Assembly: GCA_035516155.1 (NCBI GenBank)
Contig: DATJAP010000005.1
Span: 1 to 64,000, forward strand
DNA: 64,000 nucleotides
Source of the DNA: JAJYKN01 sp035516155
GTDB taxonomy: Bacteria > Nitrospirota > UBA9217
Reading direction: 5' to 3'
A model generated the notes under the pieces. The model was not told the DNA's origin. It worked only from the letters and a program-made list of their open reading frames with translations, and searched no databases. Position numbers and translations under genes: made by a program. This document shows positions 8,348-16,497 of the stretch, in pieces; positions within the stretch are counted from its first letter, which is position 1; every line of letters begins with the position of its first letter.

Positions 8348-8860
8348 TTGGCAGAGCGATACAATAATAAAGAGACGGAAGAAGGCGACGGCCTGAAAGA
8401 CAAGCTGGTTTACCTGAACCGCGTGGCCAAGGTGGTGAAAGGTGGGAAAAGGTTCAATTTCAGCGCTCTGGTTGTCGTAGGCGACGGTAAGGGTAAGATA
8501 GGCGTCGGCAAAGGCAAGGCAGCTGAGGCGCCGGTAGCCATCAAAAAAGCCGTTGAACGGGCAAAGAAAAACATGGTTCTCGTTTCTCTGAAAGGAGACA
8601 CGATTCCCCATGAGGTGCTCGGACACTACGGTGCGGGCAGGGTGTTGCTCAAACCGGCCTCGGAAGGTACGGGATTGATCGCAGGCGGCGCCAGCAGATC
8701 GGTGCTCGAAGTCGTGGGTGTGCGGAACGTGTTATGCAAATCTCTCGGTTCGAGCAATCCCCACAATGTTGTCAGCGCTACGATTAACGGACTCATCAGG
8801 CTGCGGAGCGCCGCCCAGGTAGCATCGCTCAGGGGCAGATCCGTGGAGGAGTTGATTTAA
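8348..8860 (+). CDS. rpsE: 30S ribosomal protein S5
   Basis: A 170-residue protein with the S5 double-stranded RNA-binding domain (LVYLNRVAKVVKGGKRFNFS, then GKIGVGKGKA) and the C-terminal RGRSVEELI. The start is TTG at 8348, six bases after a strong GGAGGCGG; no ATG or GTG is available in frame nearby. S5 sits at the mRNA entrance and influences decoding accuracy. Confidence 0.96.
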   Translation: MAERYNNKETEEGDGLKDKLVYLNRVAKVVKGGKRFNFSALVVVGDGKGKIGVGKGKAAEAPVAIKKAVERAKKNMVLVSLKGDTIPHEVLGHYGAGRVLLKPASEGTGLIAGGASRSVLEVVGVRNVLCKSLGSSNPHNVVSATINGLIRLRSAAQVASLRGRSVEELI

Positions 8861-8861
8861 C

Positions 8862-9062
8862 ATGGCGAAGACAGACGGAAAAAAATTGAAAATTACACTT
8901 GTGCGAAGCGGTATCGCCCGTCCCGGGAAACACAAGGTTGTTTTAATTGGACTCGGTTTGAAAAAATTGAATAGGGTAGTCGTTCGTCAGGATACCCCAG
9001 AAATTCGGGGCATGATCAATAAAGTGAGTCATCTCGTCCAGGTTGAGGAAGTAAAAAACTAA
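8862..9062 (+). CDS. rpmD: 50S ribosomal protein L30
   Basis: A 66-residue protein with the L30 pattern KITLVRSGIARPGKHK, LGLKKLNRVVVRQDTPEIRGMI and VSHLVQVEE. It begins one base after the rpsE stop, with GGAGG inside the rpsE end as ribosome binding site. L30 is absent in some phyla, so its presence here is mildly informative about lineage. Confidence 0.96.
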   Translation: MAKTDGKKLKITLVRSGIARPGKHKVVLIGLGLKKLNRVVVRQDTPEIRGMINKVSHLVQVEEVKN

Positions 9063-9092
9063 CCATATGGTTCGAACACAGGATTGCCTATT

Positions 9093-9533
9093 ATGAGATT
9101 AGAAGATCTGAAGCCCGCAAAAGGGGCGACGAAAAAAACAAAGAGGCTCGGCAGGGGACCGGGCTCTGGTGCAGGTAAGACAGCATCCAGAGGCCATAAG
9201 GGCCAGAAAGCCCGTTCCGGAGGCGTAAAAGGAGCCGGCTTTGAAGGCGGTCAGATGCCGTTGCAGCGCAGAATCCCTAAGCGGGGATTCGCAAATATCT
9301 TTCGCAAGGAATACGCAATTGTGAACCTGTCAGAGCTTGAGAAAATCGGCGGGACCGATCCGGTAACCCCGGAGATACTCGTGCAGAAGGGCCTCATCAA
9401 GGATTTGAAGACAGGGGTCAAGATTCTCGGAATGGGGGAGCTGAAATCCAAACTGACCGTCCGTGCCCATAAGTTCAGCAAAAGCGCCTTGGATAAAATT
9501 CAGGCGGCTGGCGGCAAGGCTGAGGTGCTTTAA
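9093..9533 (+). CDS. rplO: 50S ribosomal protein L15
   Basis: Placed at ATG 9093 (MRLEDLKPAKGATKKTKRLGRG), 146 residues; a TTG nine bases upstream is closer to the AGGA and less likely. Gly- and Arg-rich N-terminal tail GRGPGSGAGKTASRGHKGQ and C-terminal VRAHKFSKSALDKIQAAGG are L15 hallmarks. L15 is a late assembly protein of the large subunit. The secY start lies three bases beyond its stop. Confidence 0.95.
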   Translation: MRLEDLKPAKGATKKTKRLGRGPGSGAGKTASRGHKGQKARSGGVKGAGFEGGQMPLQRRIPKRGFANIFRKEYAIVNLSELEKIGGTDPVTPEILVQKGLIKDLKTGVKILGMGELKSKLTVRAHKFSKSALDKIQAAGGKAEVL

Positions 9534-9536
9534 CCC

Positions 9537-10835
9537 TTGTTCACTGGCCTGAAAAACATATTCAATATTCCAGAACTTCGGAAGCGCGTTATCTTTACGC
9601 TCCTGATGTTGGCCGTATATCGTATTGGCGCCCATATCCCCACGCCTGGCGTGAAGGGCGAAGCGCTCAGTCAATTTCTGCACCAGTCTGCCGCAGGGCT
9701 GATGGGCTTTTTTGACATGTTTTCCGGCGGGGCTTTGTCGAGAGTTACAATATTTGCTCTCGGGATTATGCCCTATATCACGGCTTCAATCGTGCTACAG
9801 CTGTTGACCGTGGTTATCCCGCGGCTTCAGGCATTAGCGAAGGAAGGGGAGGCTGGCCGCAAGAAGATTACTGAGTATACGCGATATGGAACCGTTGTCA
9901 TATCCGGATTTCAGTCGTTCTGGATGGCAGTCGGCATAGAAAAGATGGGTGGCGGCGCATTCGTTGAGTCAACCGGATGGTCGTTCCGTATTCTCACCAT
10001 GATTACGCTGACCGCAGGAACGACGTTTATCATGTGGCTCGGCGAGCAGATAACCGAGCGCGGGATCGGAAATGGCATTTCCCTGATCATTTTCGCCGGC
10101 ATTGTTTCCGGCTTCCCCCGCGCGGTCAGCAACACCATAGGCTTGGTCAGCGCAGGTGAAATTGCTTACTTCATGGTTTTTATCATTATTGCATTAATTA
10201 TCGCGGTTGTGGCGGCGATAATCGTGATGGAGCGTGGACAGAGGAAAATTGCGGTTCAATATGCCCAGAGGATGGTGGGGAGAAAAATTTACAAGGGACA
10301 AAGCACGCATCTCCCTCTCAAGATCAACTCCTCCGGGGTTATTCCTCCCATCTTTGCATCGTCTATCCTGCTTTTCCCGGCTACCATAGCGGGCTTTGTA
10401 CAGGTACCGTGGCTTCATTGGTTTGCTCAACAGCTTTCACCTGGGAAACTGCTCTATACCTTGGTTTACGTGATTATGATTATCGGGTTTTCCTATTTTT
10501 ATACCGCTATCGTGTTTAATCCGGTTGATATCGCGGATAATTTGAAAAAATATGGTGGTTTCATTCCGGGAATCAGGCCGGGGAAGAAGACCTCTGACTA
10601 TCTATTTCGTGTTTTGAATCGTATAACACTTGGCGGAGCACTATATCTTGCAGCAGTCTGCGTTTTACCCGATATTTTTTATAAGTTTTTCAATGTGCCG
10701 TTTTATTTCGGGGGGACATCGCTTCTTATTGTCATCGGCGTGGCTCTCGATACGATTTCACAGATTGAGTCACACTTAATTCAAAGACACTATGGAGGTT
10801 TTCTGAAGGGCACTACTGTTAAAGGGAGACGTTGA
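9537..10835 (+). CDS. secY: Protein translocase subunit SecY
   Basis: A 432-residue integral membrane protein with about ten hydrophobic segments, beginning FTGLKNIFNIPELRKRV and carrying the plug/gate regions typical of SecY (RIGAHIPTPGV, GIMPYITASIVLQLL, NGISLIIFAGIV, MVGRKIYKGQSTHLPLKIN). It forms the Sec channel with SecE and SecG. The start is TTG at 9537, three bases after rplO, with GAGGTG in the rplO tail as ribosome binding site. Confidence 0.97.
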   Translation: MFTGLKNIFNIPELRKRVIFTLLMLAVYRIGAHIPTPGVKGEALSQFLHQSAAGLMGFFDMFSGGALSRVTIFALGIMPYITASIVLQLLTVVIPRLQALAKEGEAGRKKITEYTRYGTVVISGFQSFWMAVGIEKMGGGAFVESTGWSFRILTMITLTAGTTFIMWLGEQITERGIGNGISLIIFAGIVSGFPRAVSNTIGLVSAGEIAYFMVFIIIALIIAVVAAIIVMERGQRKIAVQYAQRMVGRKIYKGQSTHLPLKINSSGVIPPIFASSILLFPATIAGFVQVPWLHWFAQQLSPGKLLYTLVYVIMIIGFSYFYTAIVFNPVDIADNLKKYGGFIPGIRPGKKTSDYLFRVLNRITLGGALYLAAVCVLPDIFYKFFNVPFYFGGTSLLIVIGVALDTISQIESHLIQRHYGGFLKGTTVKGRR

Positions 10836-10850
10836 GGCCTGGGAGTAGCC

Positions 10851-11600
10851 ATGATTATTCTCAAGTCCCTTCAGGAAATAGAAAAGATACGGCAAGCCTG
10901 TTTAATCGTGTCGGATGTTCTTGACCGTATTCGCGAACAGGTCCGGCCGGGCATCAGTACTCAGGCTCTCGATGAAATTGCCGAACGGCAGATTCTGGCC
11001 GCAGGTGCAAAGCCGGCTTTCAAAGGATACCGGGGGTACCCGAAGACTCTTTGTACATCGGTAAACAATGAGGTTATTCACGGAATCCCTGCGAAAGAAG
11101 TTGTTCTTAGCGCGGGTGATATCGTCAGTATAGATGTGGGAGCAATCGTAGATGGATTTTACGGTGATGCCGCCATTACGATGCCGGTTGGAACTATTTC
11201 CAAAGAAGCGGAACAGCTTATCAGGGTAACCGAAGAGTCTCTTTACCGCGGCATTGATCAGGCAAGGACAGGTAAGAGGCTGTATGACATTTCATATGCT
11301 GTTCAAAGTCATGTTGAAGCTCACGGGTATTCGGTAGTACGGGAATACGTTGGCCATGGGATCGGTCGGAATCTCCATGAAGATCCCCAGATTCCAAACT
11401 TTGGTTCGCAAGGTCAGGGGCCGAGGTTAAAGTCAGGGATGGTTCTTGCGGTGGAGCCAATGGTAAATGCCGGTGGCAGTGCGACGGTTGTTAAAGACGA
11501 CGGCTGGACGGCCGTAACATCAGATGGAAGCCTTTCGGCTCATTTCGAACATACGATCGCGATCATGCCGGACGGTCCGTGGATACTGACAAAGAAGTAA
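10851..11600 (+). CDS. map: Methionine aminopeptidase type I
   Basis: A 249-residue enzyme that removes the initiator methionine from nascent proteins. Metal ligands are visible: the two aspartates in VSIDVGAIVDGFYGDAAITM, the histidine in GHGIGRNLHEDP, and glutamates in GMVLAVEPMV and HFEHTIAI; the substrate histidine is in NNEVIHGIP. It follows secY by 15 bases. The adenylate kinase gene usually found between the two is missing here. Confidence 0.97.
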   Translation: MIILKSLQEIEKIRQACLIVSDVLDRIREQVRPGISTQALDEIAERQILAAGAKPAFKGYRGYPKTLCTSVNNEVIHGIPAKEVVLSAGDIVSIDVGAIVDGFYGDAAITMPVGTISKEAEQLIRVTEESLYRGIDQARTGKRLYDISYAVQSHVEAHGYSVVREYVGHGIGRNLHEDPQIPNFGSQGQGPRLKSGMVLAVEPMVNAGGSATVVKDDGWTAVTSDGSLSAHFEHTIAIMPDGPWILTKK

Positions 11601-11636
11601 TGGTGGTAATGCAAAGACGCAAAGAACCGAGAGGAT

Positions 11637-11855
11637 ATGGCCAAAGAAGATTCGATAGAAGTTCAGGGTACCGTATTGGAAACGCTTCCTAACGCAATGT
11701 TTCGCGTGGAAATGGAAAACGGGCATAAAATACTGGCTCATATATCAGGGAAAATGCGCATGCATTTTATTAAAATTCTTCCGGGAGACAAGGTAACGGT
11801 TGAACTTACTCCCTATGATCTGACCAGAGGCAGGATTACTTATCGTTTTAAATAG
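11637..11855 (+). CDS. infA: Translation initiation factor IF-1
   Basis: A 72-residue S1-like OB-fold protein, the standard IF-1 length, with EDSIEVQGTVLETLPNAMFRV and the terminal TPYDLTRGRITYRFK. IF-1 occupies the A site during initiation. The first residues MAKEDS are usual. It lies between map and rpmJ, as in many bacteria with this cluster layout. Confidence 0.97.
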   Translation: MAKEDSIEVQGTVLETLPNAMFRVEMENGHKILAHISGKMRMHFIKILPGDKVTVELTPYDLTRGRITYRFK

Positions 11856-11919
11856 ATTCCTTCTGGTGTCAAAGCAGGGATGGATTTAAAAAATCTCAAA
11901 GGAATGGAAGTAACGAAAC

Positions 11920-12033
11920 ATGAAAGTACGCTCATCAGTACGTAAAATTTGCCCAAAATGTTCTATCATTCGTCGCAAAGGCATTGTGCGCGTTATTTGC
12001 AAGAACTCTCGCCACAAGCAGCGACAGGGATAA
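11920..12033 (+). CDS. rpmJ: 50S ribosomal protein L36, zinc type
   Basis: A 37-codon gene, MKVRSSVRKICPKC and so on, ending KNSRHKQRQG. The zinc ligands C11, C14, C27 and H32 are all present, so this is the zinc-binding form. GGAATGGAAG lies just upstream. The gene is too short for many ORF filters but its sequence and its place between infA and rpsM make the call firm. Confidence 0.97.
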   Translation: MKVRSSVRKICPKCSIIRRKGIVRVICKNSRHKQRQG

Positions 12034-12135
12034 TCTAAGAGAAACGAGCAGAGATCGTTCGACGGGAGGCTGTAGTTGTTTCAGGGTCGCGCAAATACCG
12101 TGACCGGCCTGAACCGATGGACGTGAGGAGGAAAT

Positions 12136-12528
12136 GTGGCACGAATTGCCGGGGTAGATCTCCCCAAAGATAAAAGAATCGAGATAGCGCTTACGTATAT
12201 TTACGGCATCGGGCCGACATCCGCCAAGAAAATTCTTTCGGAATCCGGAATAGACCCGAATATGAAGAGCAGTAATCTGACCGAATCCGATATCGTAAAA
12301 ATCCGCACAATTCTGGATCGTGACTATACGGTAGAGGGCGACCTTCGGAGAGACGTGACGATGCACATCAAACGGTTGATGGACATCGGCAGCTACCGGG
12401 GGTTACGGCATCGCCGGGGATTACCGGCCCGCGGTCAGCGCACAAAAACGAATGCCAGAACGAGAAAAGGTCCGAAGAAGTCGGCAATGTCTGGAAGAGG
12501 CAAGAAGAAAAGTCTGGCAAAGAAATAA
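12136..12528 (+). CDS. rpsM: 30S ribosomal protein S13
   Basis: A 130-residue protein starting at GTG 12136 behind GAGGAGGAAA, with ARIAGVDLPKDKRIEIALTYIYGIG at the start and the basic tail RGLPARGQRTKTNARTRKGP. S13 forms intersubunit bridges with L5. About 100 bases separate it from rpmJ, with no clear promoter or terminator between them. Confidence 0.97.
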   Translation: MARIAGVDLPKDKRIEIALTYIYGIGPTSAKKILSESGIDPNMKSSNLTESDIVKIRTILDRDYTVEGDLRRDVTMHIKRLMDIGSYRGLRHRRGLPARGQRTKTNARTRKGPKKSAMSGRGKKKSLAKK

Positions 12529-12600
12529 CGCTGCAAACGGTGATGCGGTTGTCGCGCGAGGTCACCCGAGACAACCTGCGTCTCTCATAAGGAGGGAATA

Positions 12601-12975
12601 ATGGCCAAGAAGGGCAAAGAAAGAAAGAACGTGGCCAATGGAGTAGCGCATATCCATGCTTCGTTTAACAATACGATTGTAACGATCACGGATACCGCAG
12701 GAAATGTTATTACCTGGTCTAGTTCCGGGAACAAGGGTTTCAAGGGATCTCGAAAGAGCACGCCGTTCGCCTCGCAGCTGGCTGCGGAAGCGGCAGCCAA
12801 GAAAGCCATGGAGCACGGCATGAGGCAGGTAGAGGTCTACGTCAAGGGACCGGGGACGGGCAGAGAGTCGGCAATTCGTTCAATTCAGGCTGCCGGCCTT
12901 GAAATTGTAGCGATCAAGGATGTCACCCCCATTCCCCACAATGGATGCAGGCCGCCGAAACGAAGACGGGTATAG
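12601..12975 (+). CDS. rpsK: 30S ribosomal protein S11
   Basis: A 124-residue protein with VANGVAHIHASFNNTIVTITD, the ENVxxWSSxGxxGFKGSRKSTPFAAQ-like block, and the C-terminal VTPIPHNGCRPPKRRRV. S11 lies at the platform near the E-site mRNA. AAGGAGGG directly upstream is a strong ribosome binding site. Confidence 0.98.
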   Translation: MAKKGKERKNVANGVAHIHASFNNTIVTITDTAGNVITWSSSGNKGFKGSRKSTPFASQLAAEAAAKKAMEHGMRQVEVYVKGPGTGRESAIRSIQAAGLEIVAIKDVTPIPHNGCRPPKRRRV

Positions 12976-13009
12976 TTTTTTGGAACTGGGTTAACACAGG
13001 AGGAATCAC

Positions 13010-13639
13010 GTGGCACGGTATATTGGATCAGTTTGTAAGCTCTGCAGAAGAGAGGGAATGAAGCTCTTTCTGAAGGCGGAGCGATGTTATACGGATAAAT
13101 GCGGCATCACCCGCAGGAGCTATCCTCCCGGCCAGCACGGCCAAGGTCGCATCAAACAGTCTGAATACAGTCTGCAGCTGAGGGAGAAGCAGAAAATCAG
13201 GCGGGTGTATGGAGTTCTTGAGCGTCAATTCCGTGGCTATTTTGAAAAGGCTGAACGGATGAAAGGCGTTACCGGAGAAAATCTGTTGCAGCTCCTCGAA
13301 CGGCGAATTGATAACGTTGTTCAGAGAATGGGCTTTTGCGGCTCCAAAAAAGAAGCACGACAGCTCGTACGCCACGGCCATATTCTGGTCAACGGGAAAA
13401 AAGTCAATATCCCGTCCTATCTGCTAAAGGCTGGCGATGTGGTGGAGCTTCGGGAAAAAAGCAGGGGGATTGCGCAGATTCAGCAGACCCTTGCGGCTGT
13501 GGAAAAACGAGGCTTTCCTTCTTGGCTGGAAATCGACAAAGCACAGTTCAGAGGAAAGGTTTTATCCTTGCCGGTCAGGGATGAAAGTACGATGCCGACC
13601 GTCAAGGAACAGCTTGTCGTCGAACTCTATTCGAAATAA
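13010..13639 (+). CDS. rpsD: 30S ribosomal protein S4, cysteine-containing form
   Basis: A 209-residue protein starting at GTG 13010 behind AGGAGG. Near the N-terminus CKLC and ERCYTDKC give four cysteines, the zinc-binding form of S4. The S4 RNA-binding domain is at about residues 95-155 (LLQLLERRIDNVVQRMGF, VNGKKVNIPSYLLKAGDVV). S4 is a primary 16S-binding protein and, in Enterobacteria, the alpha-operon repressor. A stem-loop terminator candidate lies 40 bases after its stop. Confidence 0.97.
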   Translation: MARYIGSVCKLCRREGMKLFLKAERCYTDKCGITRRSYPPGQHGQGRIKQSEYSLQLREKQKIRRVYGVLERQFRGYFEKAERMKGVTGENLLQLLERRIDNVVQRMGFCGSKKEARQLVRHGHILVNGKKVNIPSYLLKAGDVVELREKSRGIAQIQQTLAAVEKRGFPSWLEIDKAQFRGKVLSLPVRDESTMPTVKEQLVVELYSK

Positions 13640-13678
13640 TTTTCATTTTGATGCTGAGAACGGCGCCGAGGACTGCGT

Positions 13679-13713
13679 GAGTGCCCCTTACGATGGCACT
13701 CCTTGTTTTTTTT
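13679..13713 (+). terminator. Intrinsic terminator or attenuator between rpsD and rpoA
   Basis: GAGTGCC at 13679-13685 and GGCACTC at 13695-13701 form a perfect 7-bp stem with a 9-base loop, followed after four bases by eight T (13706-13713). This fits a rho-independent terminator. It stands inside the alpha operon, in front of rpoA, so it more likely works as partial attenuation that lowers RNA polymerase alpha relative to ribosomal proteins than as a full stop. Confidence 0.72.
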
Positions 13714-13746
13714 ATAAATAGTTTTTCACTCCGTTCTGGAGGACCC

Positions 13747-14769
13747 ATGCTCAAAAAAGCCAAAGATTTCCAAATGCCAAAAAAACTTCAATATGACCCG
13801 AAAAAAATAAGCGACACCTATGGCAAATTCACGGCCGAGCCTTTAGAGCGCGGTTTTGGAACTACCTTGGGCAACTCCCTACGCCGGGTTCTTCTCTCCT
13901 CCCTTGAGGGATCTGCTATTACCTCATTGAAAATATCGGGAGTTCAGCATGAGTTCTCGAGTATTCCGGGTGTGATCGAAGATACGACGGATCTGATTCT
14001 GAACCTCAAAGAGGTCAGACTTAAGCTTCATACGGACAAGCCCAAGACCCTTATCCTCAAATCCAAGGGGCCCGGAGAAGTTACAGCAAAAGACATAGAG
14101 GCGGATGCCGAAGTCGAAATCCTGAATCCCGATCTTCACCTTGCGACGATCGATAAGAATGGAAAACTCGAGCTTGAGATGCGGGCTCGTCGCGGCCGGG
14201 GATATGTTTCCTCGGACAGAAATAAGGAATCCGGCCAGGCCATTGGGGTTATTCCGATCGATTCCATATTTTCTCCCATACGCAAAGTGAATTTCAAGGT
14301 TGAAAACGCCCGCGTCGGCCAAGATACGGATTATGACAAGCTTGTTCTCGATGTCTGGACAGACGGGAGCATCAAGCCTGATGATGCCGTTGCCCACGCT
14401 GCGAAACTGCTGAAAGACCACCTTTCGATCTTCATTCATTTGCCCGAGGAAGAAGAAGAAATTCCGGTCACGGAAGAAGAAATCAAAAAAGTTCCATCGT
14501 TCAATGAAAATCTTCTGCGCAGTGTGAACGAACTAGAGCTCTCTGTGCGGGCGGCGAACTGTCTTAAGAATGCAGGGATTGAGACCATAGCCGAGATGGT
14601 GCAGAAGACCGAGAGTGAAATGCTTAAGACCAAGAACTTTGGAAGAAAATCATTAAACGAGATAAAAGAGATTCTTGCAGAAATGGGACTTTCATTGGGC
14701 ATGAAGGTTGACGATAAAATCGTCTCTGAGGCCAGACGGCTGTTGGCAGAAAAACCGAGTGAAGCATAA
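13747..14769 (+). CDS. rpoA: DNA-directed RNA polymerase subunit alpha
   Basis: I place the start at ATG 13747, five bases after GGAGG (13738-13742); 22 in-frame upstream codons overlap the terminator stem and are not conserved. The 340-residue product has the NTD dimerisation motif YGKFTAEPLERGFGTTLGNSLRRVLLSSLEG and, after a Glu-rich linker near residues 234-246, the CTD with SVNELELSVRAANCLKNAGI and KTKNFGRKSLNEIKEIL, which contacts UP elements and activators. Confidence 0.97.
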   Translation: MLKKAKDFQMPKKLQYDPKKISDTYGKFTAEPLERGFGTTLGNSLRRVLLSSLEGSAITSLKISGVQHEFSSIPGVIEDTTDLILNLKEVRLKLHTDKPKTLILKSKGPGEVTAKDIEADAEVEILNPDLHLATIDKNGKLELEMRARRGRGYVSSDRNKESGQAIGVIPIDSIFSPIRKVNFKVENARVGQDTDYDKLVLDVWTDGSIKPDDAVAHAAKLLKDHLSIFIHLPEEEEEIPVTEEEIKKVPSFNENLLRSVNELELSVRAANCLKNAGIETIAEMVQKTESEMLKTKNFGRKSLNEIKEILAEMGLSLGMKVDDKIVSEARRLLAEKPSEA

Positions 14770-14798
14770 TATAACTTAAAATTGGCAGGGAAAACAAA

Positions 14799-15221
14799 AT
14801 GAGACATGGATGCGCAGGCAGACAATTTGGAAGAGACTCAGGGCACCGCAAAGCGCTGCTCCGAATGCTCGTAACCGCGTTACTGAAAAATGAAAAAATT
14901 GAAACCACAACGGCCAAAGCAAAGGAAATCCGGCCTCTGGCAGAAAAAATGATCACTCTCGCCAAGAGGGGGGATCTGCACGCTCGACGTCAGGCTCTGA
15001 GCTTTATTCAGGATGACTCCGTTGTAAGCAGCCTGTTTGCTCAGCTGGGGCCGCGGTTTTCATCCCGCACCGGAGGCTACACGCGTATCGTCCCGACCCG
15101 CAATCGGCCGGGTGATGCGGCTCCCATGGCAGTGATCGAACTGGTTGAAAGGGGAAAAACTGAAGCCGGGGACACTAAGTCCAAGGGAAAGGCTAAAGCA
15201 GCCAAGACAGCGGCTGCATAA
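14799..15221 (+). CDS. rplQ: 50S ribosomal protein L17 with an Ala/Lys-rich C-terminal tail
   Basis: The first ~118 residues are standard L17 (MRHGCAGRQFGRDSGHRKALLRMLV; IETTTAKAKEIRPLAEKMITLAKRG; GGYTRIVPTRNRPGDAAPMAVIEL). The remaining ~22 residues are a low-complexity Lys/Ala tail ending in KTAAA, longer than usual. L17 is at the tunnel exit. It is the last gene of the cluster and is followed by a strong terminator. Confidence 0.96.
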   Translation: MRHGCAGRQFGRDSGHRKALLRMLVTALLKNEKIETTTAKAKEIRPLAEKMITLAKRGDLHARRQALSFIQDDSVVSSLFAQLGPRFSSRTGGYTRIVPTRNRPGDAAPMAVIELVERGKTEAGDTKSKGKAKAAKTAAA

Positions 15222-15300
15222 GCCAGAGATTCCCCACGACCGTCAATTCGAATAGGTTGTGACAATTCAGTTCGGCTGCTGACATATTATCCAACGAATC

Positions 15301-15332
15301 AAAAGGCAAGAGCCTGCGCTCTTGCCTTTTTT
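15301..15332 (+). terminator. Intrinsic terminator of the ribosomal cluster
   Basis: GGCAAGAGC (15305-15313) pairs with GCTCTTGCC (15318-15326) across a 4-base loop, and flanking AAAA/TTTT extend the stem to 13 bp; six T follow. It lies 80 bases after rplQ and is a textbook rho-independent terminator. Confidence 0.93.
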
Positions 15333-15366
15333 AATTGCGTTTACAGGGAATTCATTTTGTGTTAAT

Positions 15367-15856
15367 ATGGGTAACACTCCGCGAACTCCCATGGCAGATG
15401 CTAAAAGCGTTGCCTCGAGGATTGCGGTGCATGTGCGTCAGATTGCTTTCCGGTGGCGGACTGGAATCGGATGCAGAGTCTCGTTTTTCATGATGACGGC
15501 TCTTATTCTCGTTACCTCCCTCATCGGAGCCCTCTTCTTCCGGGAAGGAATGAATGACCGCGATGAAGAGATACGGGGGCCGGGCAATGTATACTGCATA
15601 TGTGTTTGCTGTCCTCATATCCCAATATATCATTGCGGGAAACCGTGATGCACAGCGCAGAAGAATGTCTCTTCCCATCACCGCAAATGAGGACGACCTC
15701 CCGGGCAGCACCCTCGTCTGCTCGACCTTTTTTGTCGATTATCCCAGAGAAGTGAACAATTGTCCATCTCTCAATAAAAACAATACCGATTTAATTGCTT
15801 CACAACCAGTGCCTTATACCCGCGGCATGAAGGCCGAGGCTCTAAGGCACGGATGA
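15367..15856 (+). pseudogene. Decayed sensor histidine kinase, N-terminal fragment
   Basis: From ATG 15367 a frame encodes a basic N-terminus, a transmembrane stretch (VSFFMMTALILVTSLIGALFF) and the start of a periplasmic region (REGMNDRDEEIRG), as in membrane sensor kinases. The reading then continues only in another frame (from about 15579: GRAMYTAYVFAVLISQYIIAGNRDAQ), implying a single-base indel, and afterwards loses similarity. No kinase catalytic domain follows, so this is a broken gene. Family assignment rests on pattern recognition only. Confidence 0.55.
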
Positions 15857-16084
15857 CAACGAAGATATAGGCTGTTGAGACGGGAAACTGGCGATGTGGA
15901 CGTGTCGTTTCTGTCGTTGATTGTTGGCTCCTGCAAGAGGGATAGGGAATTGCATGAAACAAGAACAATGCGGAAATAGCAGGGAATCCCGACCGGAATC
16001 CTGTCCGACAGATATAAGCTAACGTCAGGGAGTAAATTGATTTCACAAATAGTAGAAAACGATAAAGAACAATAGCGATATCTC

Positions 16085-16428
16085 ATGAAAAAGTGCATCC
16101 TCGTCGGTTTCGGCTTGGTGCTCTTTGTTTCCTGGGGCGGGAGCATTGCTGCAATACTGTACGTCGCTAAAACGACAGATTACATGGACAACCTAGTCAC
16201 GCTTCACCGGGCCGTGATTCTTTCTTTTTAACGGACACGGACGGCGCGGGAATGGGCATGGGGCTGGCGATCAGCTATATGATTGTTCAAAACCACGCCG
16301 GTCGTATTGAAGTTGACAGCACGGTCGGAAAAGGCTCCATGTTCCGCATAATCCTGCCAATCGAGGGTGCAGGCGAGGCTAAAGAGACCATCGATTCTAA
16401 AGAGTCGGGAATGGGAAAAAGCGTTTAA
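16085..16428 (+). pseudogene. Internally deleted histidine kinase (N-terminal membrane segment fused to ATPase end)
   Basis: Frame one, from ATG 16085, gives a membrane anchor (ILVGFGLVLFVSWGGSIAAILYV) and TTDYMDNLVTLHRAVIL, then a stop at 16229. Overlapping from about 16210 in a different frame is the end of a HATPase_c domain: the F-box remnant DSFFLTDTDG, the G2 box GMGMGLAISYMIV and GRIEVDSTVGKGSMFRIILP, ending at 16428. The central HAMP, HisKA and N-box parts are gone. This is a kinase that has lost its middle, next to an intact response-regulator gene that it may once have served. Confidence 0.72.
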
Positions 16429-16497
16429 GCGTCTTTCGCTCGCTGTGGCCTCCGGAAACGCAATGAAATCTACAGACTCATATTTGGGAGTTACTGC

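Noticed and set aside
12136..12150. Sigma54 -24/-12-like string TGGCACGAATTGCC
   Set aside because: The spacing between the GG and GC parts is too short, and it lies at the rpsM start codon.
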